From contig JBCCXY010000005.1 of assembly GCA_039190895.1 (NCBI GenBank), positions 1-64,000 of the forward strand: DNA of 64,000 bases. The letters run 5' to 3'. The stretch comes from Ovoidimarina sp039190895. Its GTDB lineage: Bacteria; Pseudomonadota; Alphaproteobacteria; Rhodobacterales; Rhodobacteraceae. Every line of letters begins with the position of its first letter. Position 1 is the stretch's first letter. Of this stretch, positions 1-7,747 are shown one piece after another. The position numbers and the translations under genes are program-made. Below the pieces are notes generated by a model. That model was not told the DNA's origin. It saw nothing but the letters and a program-made list of their open reading frames with translations, and searched no databases.

Positions 1-25
1 ATTTGCTACTAGGATTAAAGCTGAG

Positions 26-385
26 ATGGCTCAGCGTGGCTGGAGCCAGTCTGAACTCGCTGACAGAGCCTCTAGGTTCTTGCCCAAGGGGCATAAGATC
101 CAGCGTTACAGCATCAACAACTACGTTAAAGAAACAGCGCTGCCGAGAGACGCGTTCCTTCTCGCAATAGCGAAAGCTCTCGGGACCACGCCTGAAGACT
201 TACTGCCTGAACGTGGGCTCCGGCCCAAGGACGCCGCCGCTCTCCCGACAACGGATGTGCGAGACACTGGCGACGGTATGGCGTTCTTGCGTCTGAATCG
301 TCGAGTGCCGTGGCCGGTGGCCGTCGAGATACTGAAGCTGGTGAACGATGCCGACATCGCCGAAGAACCTCAGAACGACGGGTGA
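26..385 (+). CDS. XRE-family helix-turn-helix regulator
   Basis: This 119-residue protein starts WSQSELADRA and continues with a Cro/C1-type helix-turn-helix over about residues 5-62 (GHKIQRYSINNYVKE, then FLLAIAKALGTTPEDLLPE). The tail is short and has no recognisable domain. It sits just upstream of an excisionase-like gene and the integrase, all on the plus strand, with a 38-bp overlap into the next gene. By position it is a likely repressor or control protein of the element. The start is the only ATG before the HTH. Its DNA target is unknown. Confidence 0.7.
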   Translation: MAQRGWSQSELADRASRFLPKGHKIQRYSINNYVKETALPRDAFLLAIAKALGTTPEDLLPERGLRPKDAAALPTTDVRDTGDGMAFLRLNRRVPWPVAVEILKLVNDADIAEEPQNDG

Positions 386-698
386 GGCCGCACGCGAGAT
401 AGGGGTGTCTCACCGGACGCTCCAACGCTGGATTGCTGCCGGGAAAGTTCGACCGGCCGCAAAGTCCCCTGGGGGCCACCATCGGTGGACGGAGGAACAA
501 TGCCAAGACCTAAGAGAGCTGTGCCGTGGCTCGATCAACGCGGCGACAAATGGTACGTCTTCTGGTACGACGAAAAAACCAAGCGGACTGAACGCCTCTC
601 ACTTCGTACGAGCGATGAAGACGAAGCAAAGGGTCGCTACATCGCGTTCCTCACGGAAGGATCCAGCGTACTACGCCGCCCTGCGCATGCTGGAGTGA
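348..698 (+). CDS. MerR/BldC-type helix-turn-helix protein, possible excisionase
   Basis: Residues 8-50 carry a MerR-like winged helix-turn-helix (TGEAAREIGVSHRTLQRWIA, then GGHHRW), typical of small excisionases or recombination directionality factors. The reading frame overlaps the XRE gene at its start and runs about 200 bp into the integrase gene. Residues after about 60 are low in structure and are read out of frame from the integrase N-terminus. The domain is convincing, but the tail may be an accidental extension. It probably controls the direction of the adjacent recombinase. Confidence 0.55.
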   Translation: MPTSPKNLRTTGEAAREIGVSHRTLQRWIAAGKVRPAAKSPGGHHRWTEEQCQDLRELCRGSINAATNGTSSGTTKKPSGLNASHFVRAMKTKQRVATSRSSRKDPAYYAALRMLE

Positions 699-1594
699 CT
701 GTCGCCGAGGTGATCGACTGTTATCTGATGGAGCACGTGGGCTGGAACCCGTTGCTTGATGCCGAGGTGCCGGGCGTCAATGGGGTTGCGGACAAGTACC
801 GGCAGAAGCGGGCAGGAGAGGTGCTCAAGATCGTTTGGGGCGACACGCCGGTCACCTCGATCGATATTCCGGAGTGCCGCCGCTACGTGGAGACCCGGGC
901 GTCCATGAAGCCCCCAGCGGGCCACACGACGGCGCGCAGGGAGCTGAACATGCTCGTGGCGGCCGTGAACCACGCGGTGCGCTGGAAGCGGCTGACAGCC
1001 GATCAGGTGCCATCCATTGAGCTGCCGGCCCATGCACCGCCGGACGAGACCAAGTGGCTCACGAAGACCGAGGTAAAGACGCTGTTCGACGCTGCGGCCG
1101 AGCACGGCGACCCGCGCGTCAGGGCGTTCTGTGTGCTGGCATACTTCGCCGGGGCACGACGGAAGAGCATCGAGCGACTGACCGTCTCACAGGTCGATCT
1201 GGAGCGCCGCAGGCTGCATCTGGACCCGGTCGGTGCGGCGCGGACCAAGAAGCGGCGCCCGGTGGTCCCGATCACCGACGAGATGGCGCGCGAGATCAAG
1301 AAGCTGATGCTGAAGACGGAGACCGAGTACCTGTTCGGCTCGGCCGGGTACGACGTCTATAAGGTGTTTCGGCGGCTGTGTCAGAAGTGCGGCTTCGGTG
1401 ATCGATCAAACCCGCATATTCTGCGACACAGCCGCGCCACCCATATGCTCATGGATGGCGTGGCGATGTGGGAGGTGGCGAAGCTGCTGGGTGACACCGC
1501 GCAGACCGTCGATAAGGTGTATGGCCACCATTGCCCGGATCACATGGCGTCTAGTCAGGCGTTCGGATCAATCGCTGGAGTGCTCGGGGAATAG
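500..1594 (+). CDS. Tyrosine recombinase (phage-type integrase)
   Basis: A 364-residue site-specific recombinase. The N-terminal 60 residues look like an arm-DNA-binding domain (DKWYVFWYDEKTKRTERLSL), followed by a SAM-like core-binding domain and a C-terminal catalytic domain. Catalytic residues are visible: Arg in FAGARRKSI, the HxxR box in HILRHSRATHML and the nucleophile Tyr in VDKVYGHH. ATG 500 is chosen over the GTG at 485 because GGAGG lies 5-10 bases upstream of it. The 3' end overlaps the opposing thyX by 27 bp. It presumably integrates the element into tRNA-Arg. Confidence 0.92.
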   Translation: MPRPKRAVPWLDQRGDKWYVFWYDEKTKRTERLSLRTSDEDEAKGRYIAFLTEGSSVLRRPAHAGVTVAEVIDCYLMEHVGWNPLLDAEVPGVNGVADKYRQKRAGEVLKIVWGDTPVTSIDIPECRRYVETRASMKPPAGHTTARRELNMLVAAVNHAVRWKRLTADQVPSIELPAHAPPDETKWLTKTEVKTLFDAAAEHGDPRVRAFCVLAYFAGARRKSIERLTVSQVDLERRRLHLDPVGAARTKKRRPVVPITDEMAREIKKLMLKTETEYLFGSAGYDVYKVFRRLCQKCGFGDRSNPHILRHSRATHMLMDGVAMWEVAKLLGDTAQTVDKVYGHHCPDHMASSQAFGSIAGVLGE

Positions 1595-2434
1595 CTTCTG
1601 TGTGAATTCCAGGGCCTCGCCTTTCGAGAAGTCGGCAGGTATCGCATAGGGTACGCTCTCAAGCGCACGCCGAACCACTTCCATCTCAGCCGAGCTGAAC
1701 GTCACCGCGTCGAGTCGGTAGTCCTGGAATGCGCCCCAGACATTCGGAAGCCAGCTCTGTAGGATCTCGCAGATCACCTCGGCGTAGCGCCGGATTTCGA
1801 GCTGAGCATGTGGATCGGCACGAAGGCGAAGGAAGTGCATCAGGTTGTGCAGGTTCACCTTCCAGTACCACTCGGTGTAGGTGGAGAGCGGCAGGTTGAT
1901 CCGAGCCAGTTCGCGAGCAACACCCCATTTGAGAGATGTGTTGTAGTCTCGAAATGCCATGTCTCCGTAGTCTCGCGCGCCAGTGCTAAAGCCCTTCGCC
2001 CTATCTGGCCCAATTTCACCACTTCGACCCTGCTTGTTGGTCTTCGACTGCGCCTGTACGTCCTCGGCGGCCGGAACGTAGAACTCACCGGGCAGGATGG
2101 AGTACCGGGCCGACACCTCGTTCACCGAAGCTGTCCGGTGGCGGATCCACTGGCGCGCGACGAAGATAGGCAGCTTCACGTGGAGCTTGATCTCGCACAT
2201 CTCGAACGGCGTGGTGTGCCAGTGGCGCATGAGGTAGCGGATGAGCCCACGGTCGTCGGAAGGCGTCTTTGTACCTTCGCCGTAGCTGACCCTGGCGGCC
2301 TGCACGATCGCGGCTTCGTCACCCATGTAATCGATGACGCGGATGAAACCGTGGTCCAGTACATCGTGGGGCTGCCCGAGGATCTCGTCAAGATAGGGTG
2401 CGTGGGGGCGGGTGATCGGTTCAAACTTGGTCAT
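1568..2434 (-). CDS. thyX: Flavin-dependent thymidylate synthase ThyX
   Basis: ThyX makes dTMP from dUMP using methylenetetrahydrofolate, with FAD and NADPH as hydride carriers. The signature RHRTASVNEVSARYS (RHRx7S type) is present near residue 100, preceded by HTTPFEMCEIK. At 288 residues it is slightly longer than typical bacterial ThyX. It is the last gene of a four-gene minus-strand operon; its ATG overlaps the preceding stop (ATGA). In this setting it is probably a phage-type supplier of dTMP for element replication rather than the host's only synthase. Confidence 0.92.
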   Translation of the reverse strand: MTKFEPITRPHAPYLDEILGQPHDVLDHGFIRVIDYMGDEAAIVQAARVSYGEGTKTPSDDRGLIRYLMRHWHTTPFEMCEIKLHVKLPIFVARQWIRHRTASVNEVSARYSILPGEFYVPAAEDVQAQSKTNKQGRSGEIGPDRAKGFSTGARDYGDMAFRDYNTSLKWGVARELARINLPLSTYTEWYWKVNLHNLMHFLRLRADPHAQLEIRRYAEVICEILQSWLPNVWGAFQDYRLDAVTFSSAEMEVVRRALESVPYAIPADFSKGEALEFTQKLFPEHSSD

Positions 2435-2934
2435 GGTTTGTATCCTCCCAAGAGGTTAAACGGCGGGGGATTGCGCGCAACTTCCTCCAAGAGATCGTCC
2501 AGATCTGATTGACTGAAGCCCGCGATGTGCGCCTCTTTGGCTTCCGGATGCCGCTCGAAGATCTCATCGATAACCGCTTGCAGCTCTTCCCGGTGGAACG
2601 GTACGTCCACCCGCGGTGGCCTGTCGTCGGTCACCATCTTGTTCATCTGGGCGTCCCGCAGCACCACGAGCGAACACAACGCCTTGGTGATGTGGCTCAG
2701 CCCGCTATCGGGGTCGACGTCTTCGCCCTCCCACCACGAGGTGAGGTGGCGCATAGTGGCGTCGAAGTAGACCGACGCCCGCACGCCAGAAGCGCGGTAG
2801 TTGTGACGGCCGTACTTCCTGGCGCCCTCCAGCATCCCGGCGCCGACCTCTTGGACCACGTTCATGGGCACGGTGGAGAACTGTGGCTTCTTGGTGCCGA
2901 CAGCGTCCTTTGGGTTGGTGTCTTTGGTGGTCAT
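2431..2934 (-). CDS. dATP/dGTP diphosphohydrolase-like protein (PF18909 type)
   Basis: A 167-residue protein resembling the phage family annotated as dATP/dGTP diphosphohydrolase. Recognisable segments are NPKDAVGTKKPQFSTVP, EGARKYGRHNYR, DATMRHLTSWWEGED and DPDSGLSHITKAL; acidic and His residues fit an all-alpha NTP pyrophosphatase. The family would hydrolyse purine dNTPs to dNMP and pyrophosphate. ATG 2934 is used, since AGGAGA lies 8 bases upstream and the ATG overlaps the preceding stop. It sits between an HD phosphohydrolase and ThyX, so it belongs to a dNTP-pool module. Family assignment is by eye. Confidence 0.7.
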   Translation of the reverse strand: MTTKDTNPKDAVGTKKPQFSTVPMNVVQEVGAGMLEGARKYGRHNYRASGVRASVYFDATMRHLTSWWEGEDVDPDSGLSHITKALCSLVVLRDAQMNKMVTDDRPPRVDVPFHREELQAVIDEIFERHPEAKEAHIAGFSQSDLDDLLEEVARNPPPFNLLGGYKP

Positions 2935-3425
2935 GAGGTAATCTCCTGGATCCACTTGCGGACTTTCGAGCCGATCTCGTCGTCCAGCTCTTCAGCCATG
3001 TTAACGACGGCCCAGCACTGGTCCTTCCAGTCCTGACGTTCGAGAAGGCCAGGGCGACCGAAGTAGTTGGCGAAGGTGATGGCTTCGAGCCAGTCGGCGA
3101 TGCGGAGAACCTTACGTTCCTCATCGGACAGGCTTTTTGCAGTTGGGGACCGCATCCCTACACGAGCGATGTGTTCATAATACTCATACCAATCGCGTAA
3201 CTTTGGGAACTCACGCTTCGCTGGGCCGGGAATGTCGCCTACAACACCCTCACCGTCGTCGTGGTGAAGTGCCTCCAGAATTAATCCAGGCGACGGGTAT
3301 GGCTTCAACCAAAGAACGAACCGGGCGACACCAGCGCAGTGGTCGGCGACGGTCTGGGCCGGAACCACGGGGTTGTTATGCCACCGCGTGGTTCCGTGCG
3401 CCGCCAGATAGACGGTGGGTGTCAT
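2931..3425 (-). CDS. HD-domain deoxynucleotide phosphohydrolase (YfbR/DatZ-like)
   Basis: A 164-residue HD protein. Metal ligands can be read as His in VADHCAGVARF, the HD pair in ALHHDDGEGVVGDIPGPAK and the distal Asp in RIADWLEAI, the same order and spacing as 5'-deoxynucleotidase YfbR. Phage relatives include DatZ, which removes dATP in 2-aminoadenine phages, but substrate cannot be read from sequence. ATG 3425 is preferred to the longer frame because it forms an ATGA overlap with the upstream small ORF. Overlaps on both sides show a coupled operon. Confidence 0.7.
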   Translation of the reverse strand: MTPTVYLAAHGTTRWHNNPVVPAQTVADHCAGVARFVLWLKPYPSPGLILEALHHDDGEGVVGDIPGPAKREFPKLRDWYEYYEHIARVGMRSPTAKSLSDEERKVLRIADWLEAITFANYFGRPGLLERQDWKDQCWAVVNMAEELDDEIGSKVRKWIQEITS

Positions 3426-3613
3426 TCGACCTTTACCGTACCAGGGCAAACTTTCCCTATGGCAAACACAAGAGACGCAACATCTTCTGGTGTTTTGAAC
3501 TCGATGTACTCACCTTCTATTTCTAGTCCTTCCCCTCTTGGGACAACTCGAACCTTTTCGCCATCAGAAAGAGTCAGAGTGACCATGTGTCGAACCTCTG
3601 CTTTAGGTGTCAT
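3422..3613 (-). CDS. Small hypothetical protein, first gene of the nucleotide operon
   Basis: A 63-residue protein (MTPKAEVRHMVTLTLSDGEK...) with alternating hydrophobic and charged residues suggesting a small beta-rich fold; no family recognised. The start at 3613 is set by TGGAG seven bases upstream; an ATG four codons earlier would place that GGAG inside the gene. A sigma70-like promoter lies about 45-75 bases upstream. Its stop overlaps the ATG of the HD gene, so translation is probably coupled. It could be a modulator of the enzymes that follow, but nothing shows this directly. Confidence 0.55.
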   Translation of the reverse strand: MTPKAEVRHMVTLTLSDGEKVRVVPRGEGLEIEGEYIEFKTPEDVASLVFAIGKVCPGTVKVE

Positions 3614-3658
3614 TTCGATCTCCATAAATTTGGCACGTAACGCGCCATTGGCGTGTAG

Positions 3659-3687
3659 ATTATGTCGTATTTACAAATACAACACAA
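3659..3687 (-). promoter_or_regulatory. Promoter of the nucleotide operon with an internal palindrome
   Basis: On the minus strand there is TTGTGT (3687-3682), a 17-base spacer and CATAAT (3664-3659), a good sigma70-type promoter. The spacer contains the inverted repeat GTATTTgtAAATAC (3680-3667), well placed for a repressor to block RNA polymerase. The element's XRE protein is a possible ligand; this is inference. Confidence 0.55.
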
Positions 3688-3741
3688 CAGTTATATTTAC
3701 GGAAATCAGGCAATTAGCCGAATACTACACCCTACAAATCG

Positions 3742-3790
3742 TGCCCTCCGAAGGCAGAGGCCAGAGGTTCGAATCCTCTCGGGTGCGCCA
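3742..3790 (+). other. Attachment site: 3' fragment of tRNA-Arg(CCG)
   Basis: The segment reads as the 3' part of a tRNA. It has an anticodon loop CTCCGAA with anticodon CCG (3748-3750), a 3' anticodon-stem strand, a 5-nt variable loop, a T arm AGAGG-TTCGAAT-CCTCT (3763-3779), the 3' acceptor strand, discriminator G and an encoded CCA. Complementarity stops at 3741, where the fifth anticodon-stem pair would be G-G, and no D arm precedes it. This marks the core of an att site left by integration into a tRNA 3' end. Confidence 0.85.
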
Positions 3791-3921
3791 ATATACCTTT
3801 AAATCAATGACTAAATGGACAATGCTCATTGCGCGGCCTGCGCAATCAAGGCATTGCCCCCGGGCGCCACCTTAGACGAACGAAGTCTACAGAGTCTCAA
3901 AGACACGCACCATGAACGTCT

Positions 3922-4797
3922 TCAGGACTTGTCAGCGTGGATCAATGAGACGTCGCCAGCCGCGTCCACAAGCGTCGTGCGGACGTGCAGGGCTTGTGTG
4001 ATCCGCCGTACTTCGTCGAGCTGCGCAAGGCACAGGGCGGTAGAAGCCGCATCGGCGACTGCGGCGCTGTCGGCTTCAATCGAAACTGTCGACCAAAGCG
4101 GTGGGCGGTTCCGCGGGTGCAGGATGTGGGTGTGCTCGCCAAGCCGGAGGGCGCCGGGGGACGAGGTTGCAAGGCATCCGCTGGTAAGGGTTCGGGTGCC
4201 GACGATCCCGTGGATCGGGTCCTCAATGCCCAGTCGGAATGGGCCGCCGATGGCCGCATGTTCACCGACACGGACGAGCGCCCGGGTCAGGCCGCGTGCG
4301 GAGAGGGTCGCCCGCACGCGGTCAGTGGCGAAGCCTTGGGCAATCCCGTTGAGGGTCAACGCCTGGCCCGGGGCGAGCGCGAGTTCGTTGTCGTTGAGGA
4401 TGACTCGATCCCAGCCGACTCCCTCCCACGGGGGGCGTTCGCCGCGGGCGAGGGCAGCGAAGACGGGTTGCACGGTCGCATCGAAGAGACCGCCCGTTTC
4501 TCGGTGCATCACGTCGCAGAGACCAAGCAATTCGGCCATAGGCGACGAAAGCGTGCCTCCACCCTCGGCGTTCAGGCGAGAGAGCTCAGACGTCGGATCG
4601 TAGAGCGAGAAATGGGCCTCGGCCGCCCGGATCTCGGCCACCGCTGCGTCGAGGTCGTCCTGCGTCGCGCCGTAAAGATCGAGCGAGACCTCTGCCCCCA
4701 TCGCGTGCCCGTGCCAGGTTTGCGCGCCTGCCTTCGCAAGTGCAGGCCCTGCCGCCATCGTTGCCGCGACCACCTGTATAAAGCGCCGTCGCTTCAT
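3922..4797 (-). CDS. apbE: ApbE: FAD:protein FMN transferase, Tat-exported
   Basis: Transfers FMN from FAD to a Thr of exported flavoproteins. The N-terminus MKRRRFIQ plus a hydrophobic stretch is a Tat-type signal. Family motifs are visible: LNGIAQGFATDRV, LVRVGEHAAIGG, HILHPRNRPP and ADAASTALCL. ATG 4797 gives 291 residues and an ATGA overlap with the upstream NosR-like gene; the longer frame has no support. The pairing strongly suggests that the NosR-like FMN-binding domain is its substrate. Gly-rich segments that hold FAD are present, so it is probably active. Confidence 0.88.
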   Translation of the reverse strand: MKRRRFIQVVAATMAAGPALAKAGAQTWHGHAMGAEVSLDLYGATQDDLDAAVAEIRAAEAHFSLYDPTSELSRLNAEGGGTLSSPMAELLGLCDVMHRETGGLFDATVQPVFAALARGERPPWEGVGWDRVILNDNELALAPGQALTLNGIAQGFATDRVRATLSARGLTRALVRVGEHAAIGGPFRLGIEDPIHGIVGTRTLTSGCLATSSPGALRLGEHTHILHPRNRPPLWSTVSIEADSAAVADAASTALCLAQLDEVRRITQALHVRTTLVDAAGDVSLIHADKS

Positions 4798-6902
4798 GCC
4801 TGTGCCTCGACCGGGGCGCTGGTGCGCGCTTTCTCCAGCCGTTTCGCGGCGAGGATCAGGGGCACGCATTGCTTGGGGCTCTCGTGGATCGTCACGCAGT
4901 CAAGGCATTGAAAGCACTCGCTGTACGCAACTTTTCCGGACTTCGCGATGGCGCCGTAGCGGCATTTCACCCGGCAGAGCTGGCAGGGGTCGCCGCAGTC
5001 CAGCCGCCGCGCCACCCAGTCGCGCTGCCGGACCAGCCCGCCCAGGGCGAGCAAAGCGCCAAGAGGGCAGACGTAGCGGCAGAAGCCTTTGAACAGGGTC
5101 ATCGACAGGACGAGCCAAAACAGCGCGTAGGCGACGTAGTACCATTCGCGAATGAAGAACGTGGTGATTGCGGTTTTGAACGGCTCGACCTCGGCGGCCT
5201 TGTCAATGCTGGCGGGGGCGGCAACGGCGATGAACACCAGTGCGGCGAGGACGACGTATTTTACGCCTTTGAGGCGTTGGTCCCAGGCGGGCGAGGGCTC
5301 TATCTGGCGCAGGCCGAGGGTACTGCCGAGCTTTGCGGCGAGCTCTTGCAGGGCGCCGAATGGGCAGAGCCAGCCGCAGAACAGACCGCGGCCCCAAAGG
5401 ACAAGGCCGACGAGGGTGACCGCCCAGATCAGCAGGGAGAACGGGTCATAAACGAGGAAGGCGTACGAGCCTTGCGTCAAAGCGGTGTTCAGCGTTGCGA
5501 GGGGCGTCACGATAGACAACTGCCCTTGCCCCCAAAAGCCGACAAAGCCGACGACCGCCGCAAGCACCGTCCAGCGGATCGTGGGGTAGGCGGGGTGCGC
5601 CGACAGCTCATCAAGGCGGCGGGCCATGGCGATCAGCAGGATCAGCAACAGGGGTGCAAGAATGGCAAGGTCGATTGCACGCCCGCGCAGCGCCTCAAGC
5701 CACGGGGGGACTGGGGTAAAGGCCTCGGCGCGGGCAAAGAAGCGCTCGGGCGAGGCGGCCTCTAGCGCCAGGTCGACAGAGCCAAGCTCGGGCTGGAACA
5801 TGCCGTGTTCGCGGACGGCCTGGACCGTCATGGTCCAGGGCTGCGTCGGGTCGAAACCGAGCCGCCGGTCGGTGCGCAGGATCAGCGCTTGGCCATAATC
5901 GACTGCGTCGTGAAGCTCCCACGGCATGTCGTCGTGCAGCTCAATGATCAGATCAGCGTCGCGGAGCGAGATGGGGAACCCGCCCTGCGCCGCGCTGATC
6001 CGGTCGGGGGCCGTGTTACGGACGAAGCTTTCCGAGACCAGACCGTGGCGGCCTGCGTCGATCACGAGGATGGGTTCGTCGCTGCCGGAGATTTCCAGGA
6101 AGCTCTGCAGTTCGGCATAGCTGTCCGCGGACAGCACCGCCTGGGCAACGGCTTGCGGGCCGAGGTCGATGACCCAAAGGTCGAGGTACGCCTCTTCTGG
6201 TGCGTCGCGGGCCTCTGGGTCGTCATCCTCCCAAAGGGTTCCGGCGAAGGCGGCGTCGACCTCGGCGTTGGTCCAGGTTTCGTGTCGCGCAATGCCTTGT
6301 TCGACGAGGTCGTCCCAGGTGAGATCCTCGGACACCGAGGGGTCCGGATAGGCGGGCGGGCCGCTGGAGACGCCCCCCAGCTTCTCGCGCGCAACCTGCA
6401 GGGTGGCGGCGAGGATGGATTCATGCGCGATCCGGACCGAGGCCGTCGCCTTGGTCACGCCGTCGAGGTAGACCAGCGACGAGCTATCGGTTCCGCCGCC
6501 ATACGGTGTGCCGACGACCAGGGTGTCGCCGATGGAAAGGCCCTGATATTGCTCGAAGAATGCGTGGAACGGGGCTTGGCCCAGGCCGCTGACGAAGATC
6601 GGTTCGTTGTGCTCGATGAGCTGGACGTCAAGGAACCGCCCTTCGAGGTCGAGCACCACGAGCAGGTTGATCGGCGAGCCCGAGAAGCCGGGCAGGGGGG
6701 CCATCGGCTCCGTCTCGAAGACGTAGCCGACATGGCCACCGCCTGAGTTCAGAAGTTGGTAGACGCCCTTGTCGTTAACGGGCTCGCCGAGTTCCATGGG
6801 CGCGCGGATGCGCTCGGCGATGGCATCGCGTGGCAAGGGCTCGGCCAGGGCGGCGGTGCCGGCCAGAAGGCAGAGCAGCGCGATGCGCAGAAGCGTCAAC
6901 AT
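4794..6902 (-). CDS. NosR/NirI-like membrane flavo-iron-sulfur protein
   Basis: A 702-residue protein with a signal peptide (ends near LAEP), a periplasmic FMN-binding domain with likely flavinylation Thr153 in DGVTKATAS, a further periplasmic stretch to about residue 410, several membrane helices, cytoplasmic CxxxCP motifs (FCGWLCPFG, FCRYVCPLG) and a C-terminal cluster region (CGDPCQLCRVKC, ECFQCLDC). NosR moves electrons across the inner membrane to support nitrous oxide reductase. No nosZ, nosD or nosL is present here; neighbours are alcohol-oxidation genes. The start MLTLLRIALL at 6902 begins the signal peptide. Confidence 0.85.
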   Translation of the reverse strand: MLTLLRIALLCLLAGTAALAEPLPRDAIAERIRAPMELGEPVNDKGVYQLLNSGGGHVGYVFETEPMAPLPGFSGSPINLLVVLDLEGRFLDVQLIEHNEPIFVSGLGQAPFHAFFEQYQGLSIGDTLVVGTPYGGGTDSSSLVYLDGVTKATASVRIAHESILAATLQVAREKLGGVSSGPPAYPDPSVSEDLTWDDLVEQGIARHETWTNAEVDAAFAGTLWEDDDPEARDAPEEAYLDLWVIDLGPQAVAQAVLSADSYAELQSFLEISGSDEPILVIDAGRHGLVSESFVRNTAPDRISAAQGGFPISLRDADLIIELHDDMPWELHDAVDYGQALILRTDRRLGFDPTQPWTMTVQAVREHGMFQPELGSVDLALEAASPERFFARAEAFTPVPPWLEALRGRAIDLAILAPLLLILLIAMARRLDELSAHPAYPTIRWTVLAAVVGFVGFWGQGQLSIVTPLATLNTALTQGSYAFLVYDPFSLLIWAVTLVGLVLWGRGLFCGWLCPFGALQELAAKLGSTLGLRQIEPSPAWDQRLKGVKYVVLAALVFIAVAAPASIDKAAEVEPFKTAITTFFIREWYYVAYALFWLVLSMTLFKGFCRYVCPLGALLALGGLVRQRDWVARRLDCGDPCQLCRVKCRYGAIAKSGKVAYSECFQCLDCVTIHESPKQCVPLILAAKRLEKARTSAPVEAQA

Positions 6903-6944
6903 ACGCACACTGTATGGGGGCGAGCGGATGCTCTGAATGCGACT

Positions 6945-6960
6945 AAGGTCGCAACGATTG
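6945..6960. promoter_or_regulatory. Candidate regulatory motif between nosR-like gene and permease
   Basis: The 86-bp divergent region contains ACTAAGGTCGCAACG. The ACTAAGGTC part recurs at 20761-20769, between the divergent binding-protein and cytochrome genes. GGTCGCAACG also resembles the GTCGTA motif of other promoters in the island. It is proposed as a weak site for the island's LuxR-type regulator. Confidence 0.3.
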
Positions 6961-6988
6961 GCGCGGGGTGAGGGTCTAGCCTTGGGGC

Positions 6989-7747
6989 ATGGATGGGCGC
7001 GTGATCCCCTTTGTTCTTTCGCTGACGGCGCTGGTGGCGGTCTGGGTGGTGGCGGCTGCAACCACGGCGGATCCGACCGTGCTGCCGGGTCCGGTGGAGG
7101 TGGCGCGGATCTTCTGGGCCGAGACTGTCGGCGGCCCCTTGTTGGGACACATGTGGGTGACGATGGGGCGGGTGGCCGCGGCGTTCGGGTTGGCGATGGG
7201 GCTGGGCACCCTGCTGGGCTGGGCGATGGGGCAGTCTGAGCGCGTGGATGCGTGGCTGGGACCGTGGGTGACGGTGTTCCTGAATATCCCGGCGCTGGTC
7301 GTAATTGTTCTTTGTTATCTGTGGATTGGCCTGAATGAAGTGGCGGCGATTACGGCTGTGGCGGTGAACAAGACGGCGATGGTGGCGGTGACGGTGCGGG
7401 AGGGGGCGCGGGCCTTGGACCGGGGGCTGAGCGACCTGTCCGAGGCCTATCGGATCGGCCTTTGGGATCGGATGCGGCATGTGATCTGGCCGCAGATGCA
7501 GCCCTATCTGTTCGCAGCGATGCGCAATGGCATCGCGATCATCTGGAAGATCGTGCTGGTCGTCGAGTTTCTGGGGCGGCCCGATGGCATCGGGTTCCAA
7601 ATTCACCTGTATTTTCAGTTGTTTGAGACAGGGTACGTCCTGGCCTATGCGTTCAGCTTCGTGGCGCTGATGCTGGTGGTGGAGTACGCGATCTTCGCGC
7701 GGTGGGAGCGGCGGAGCACGGCGTGGCGGCGGGCGGAGGCGGGTTAA
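6989..7747 (+). CDS. ABC transporter permease, TauC/SsuC type
   Basis: A 252-residue integral membrane permease with about six helices and the binding-protein-dependent EAA-like loop (SDLSEAYRIGLWDRMRHVIWP). It resembles permeases for nitrate, sulfonate or taurine. No ATPase or binding protein is adjacent. The only matching partners in the window are the binding protein at 14936 and ATPase at 15910, about 7 kb away. It is divergent from the NosR-like gene with 86 bp between starts. Substrate unknown; association with PQQ alcohol oxidation suggests a cofactor or metal-related ligand (inference). Confidence 0.82.
   Translation: MDGRVIPFVLSLTALVAVWVVAAATTADPTVLPGPVEVARIFWAETVGGPLLGHMWVTMGRVAAAFGLAMGLGTLLGWAMGQSERVDAWLGPWVTVFLNIPALVVIVLCYLWIGLNEVAAITAVAVNKTAMVAVTVREGARALDRGLSDLSEAYRIGLWDRMRHVIWPQMQPYLFAAMRNGIAIIWKIVLVVEFLGRPDGIGFQIHLYFQLFETGYVLAYAFSFVALMLVVEYAIFARWERRSTAWRRAEAG

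Larger units (their letters stand above)
1..3790. mobile_element. Right end of an integrated element (prophage or integrative island), left part outside window
   Basis: The block contains an XRE regulator, an excisionase-like HTH protein, a tyrosine recombinase and an opposing phage-type nucleotide operon. It ends in the 3' part of a tRNA-Arg(CCG) gene, the classic target of tyrosine recombinases. The DNA around 3640-3740 is much richer in A/T than the host region that follows. The intact tRNA and the rest of the element should lie left of the window. No capsid, tail or conjugation gene is visible, so phage, satellite or island cannot be told apart. Confidence 0.75.

Noticed and set aside
1568..3425. 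A proven 2-aminoadenine (Z) genome pathway
   Set aside because: The key enzyme PurZ and a matching polymerase are not in the window, so only a partial resemblance can be claimed.
4794..6902. A denitrification (nos) cluster
   Set aside because: Only NosR-like and ApbE proteins are present; no nosZ, nosD, nosF, nosY or nosL is encoded around them.
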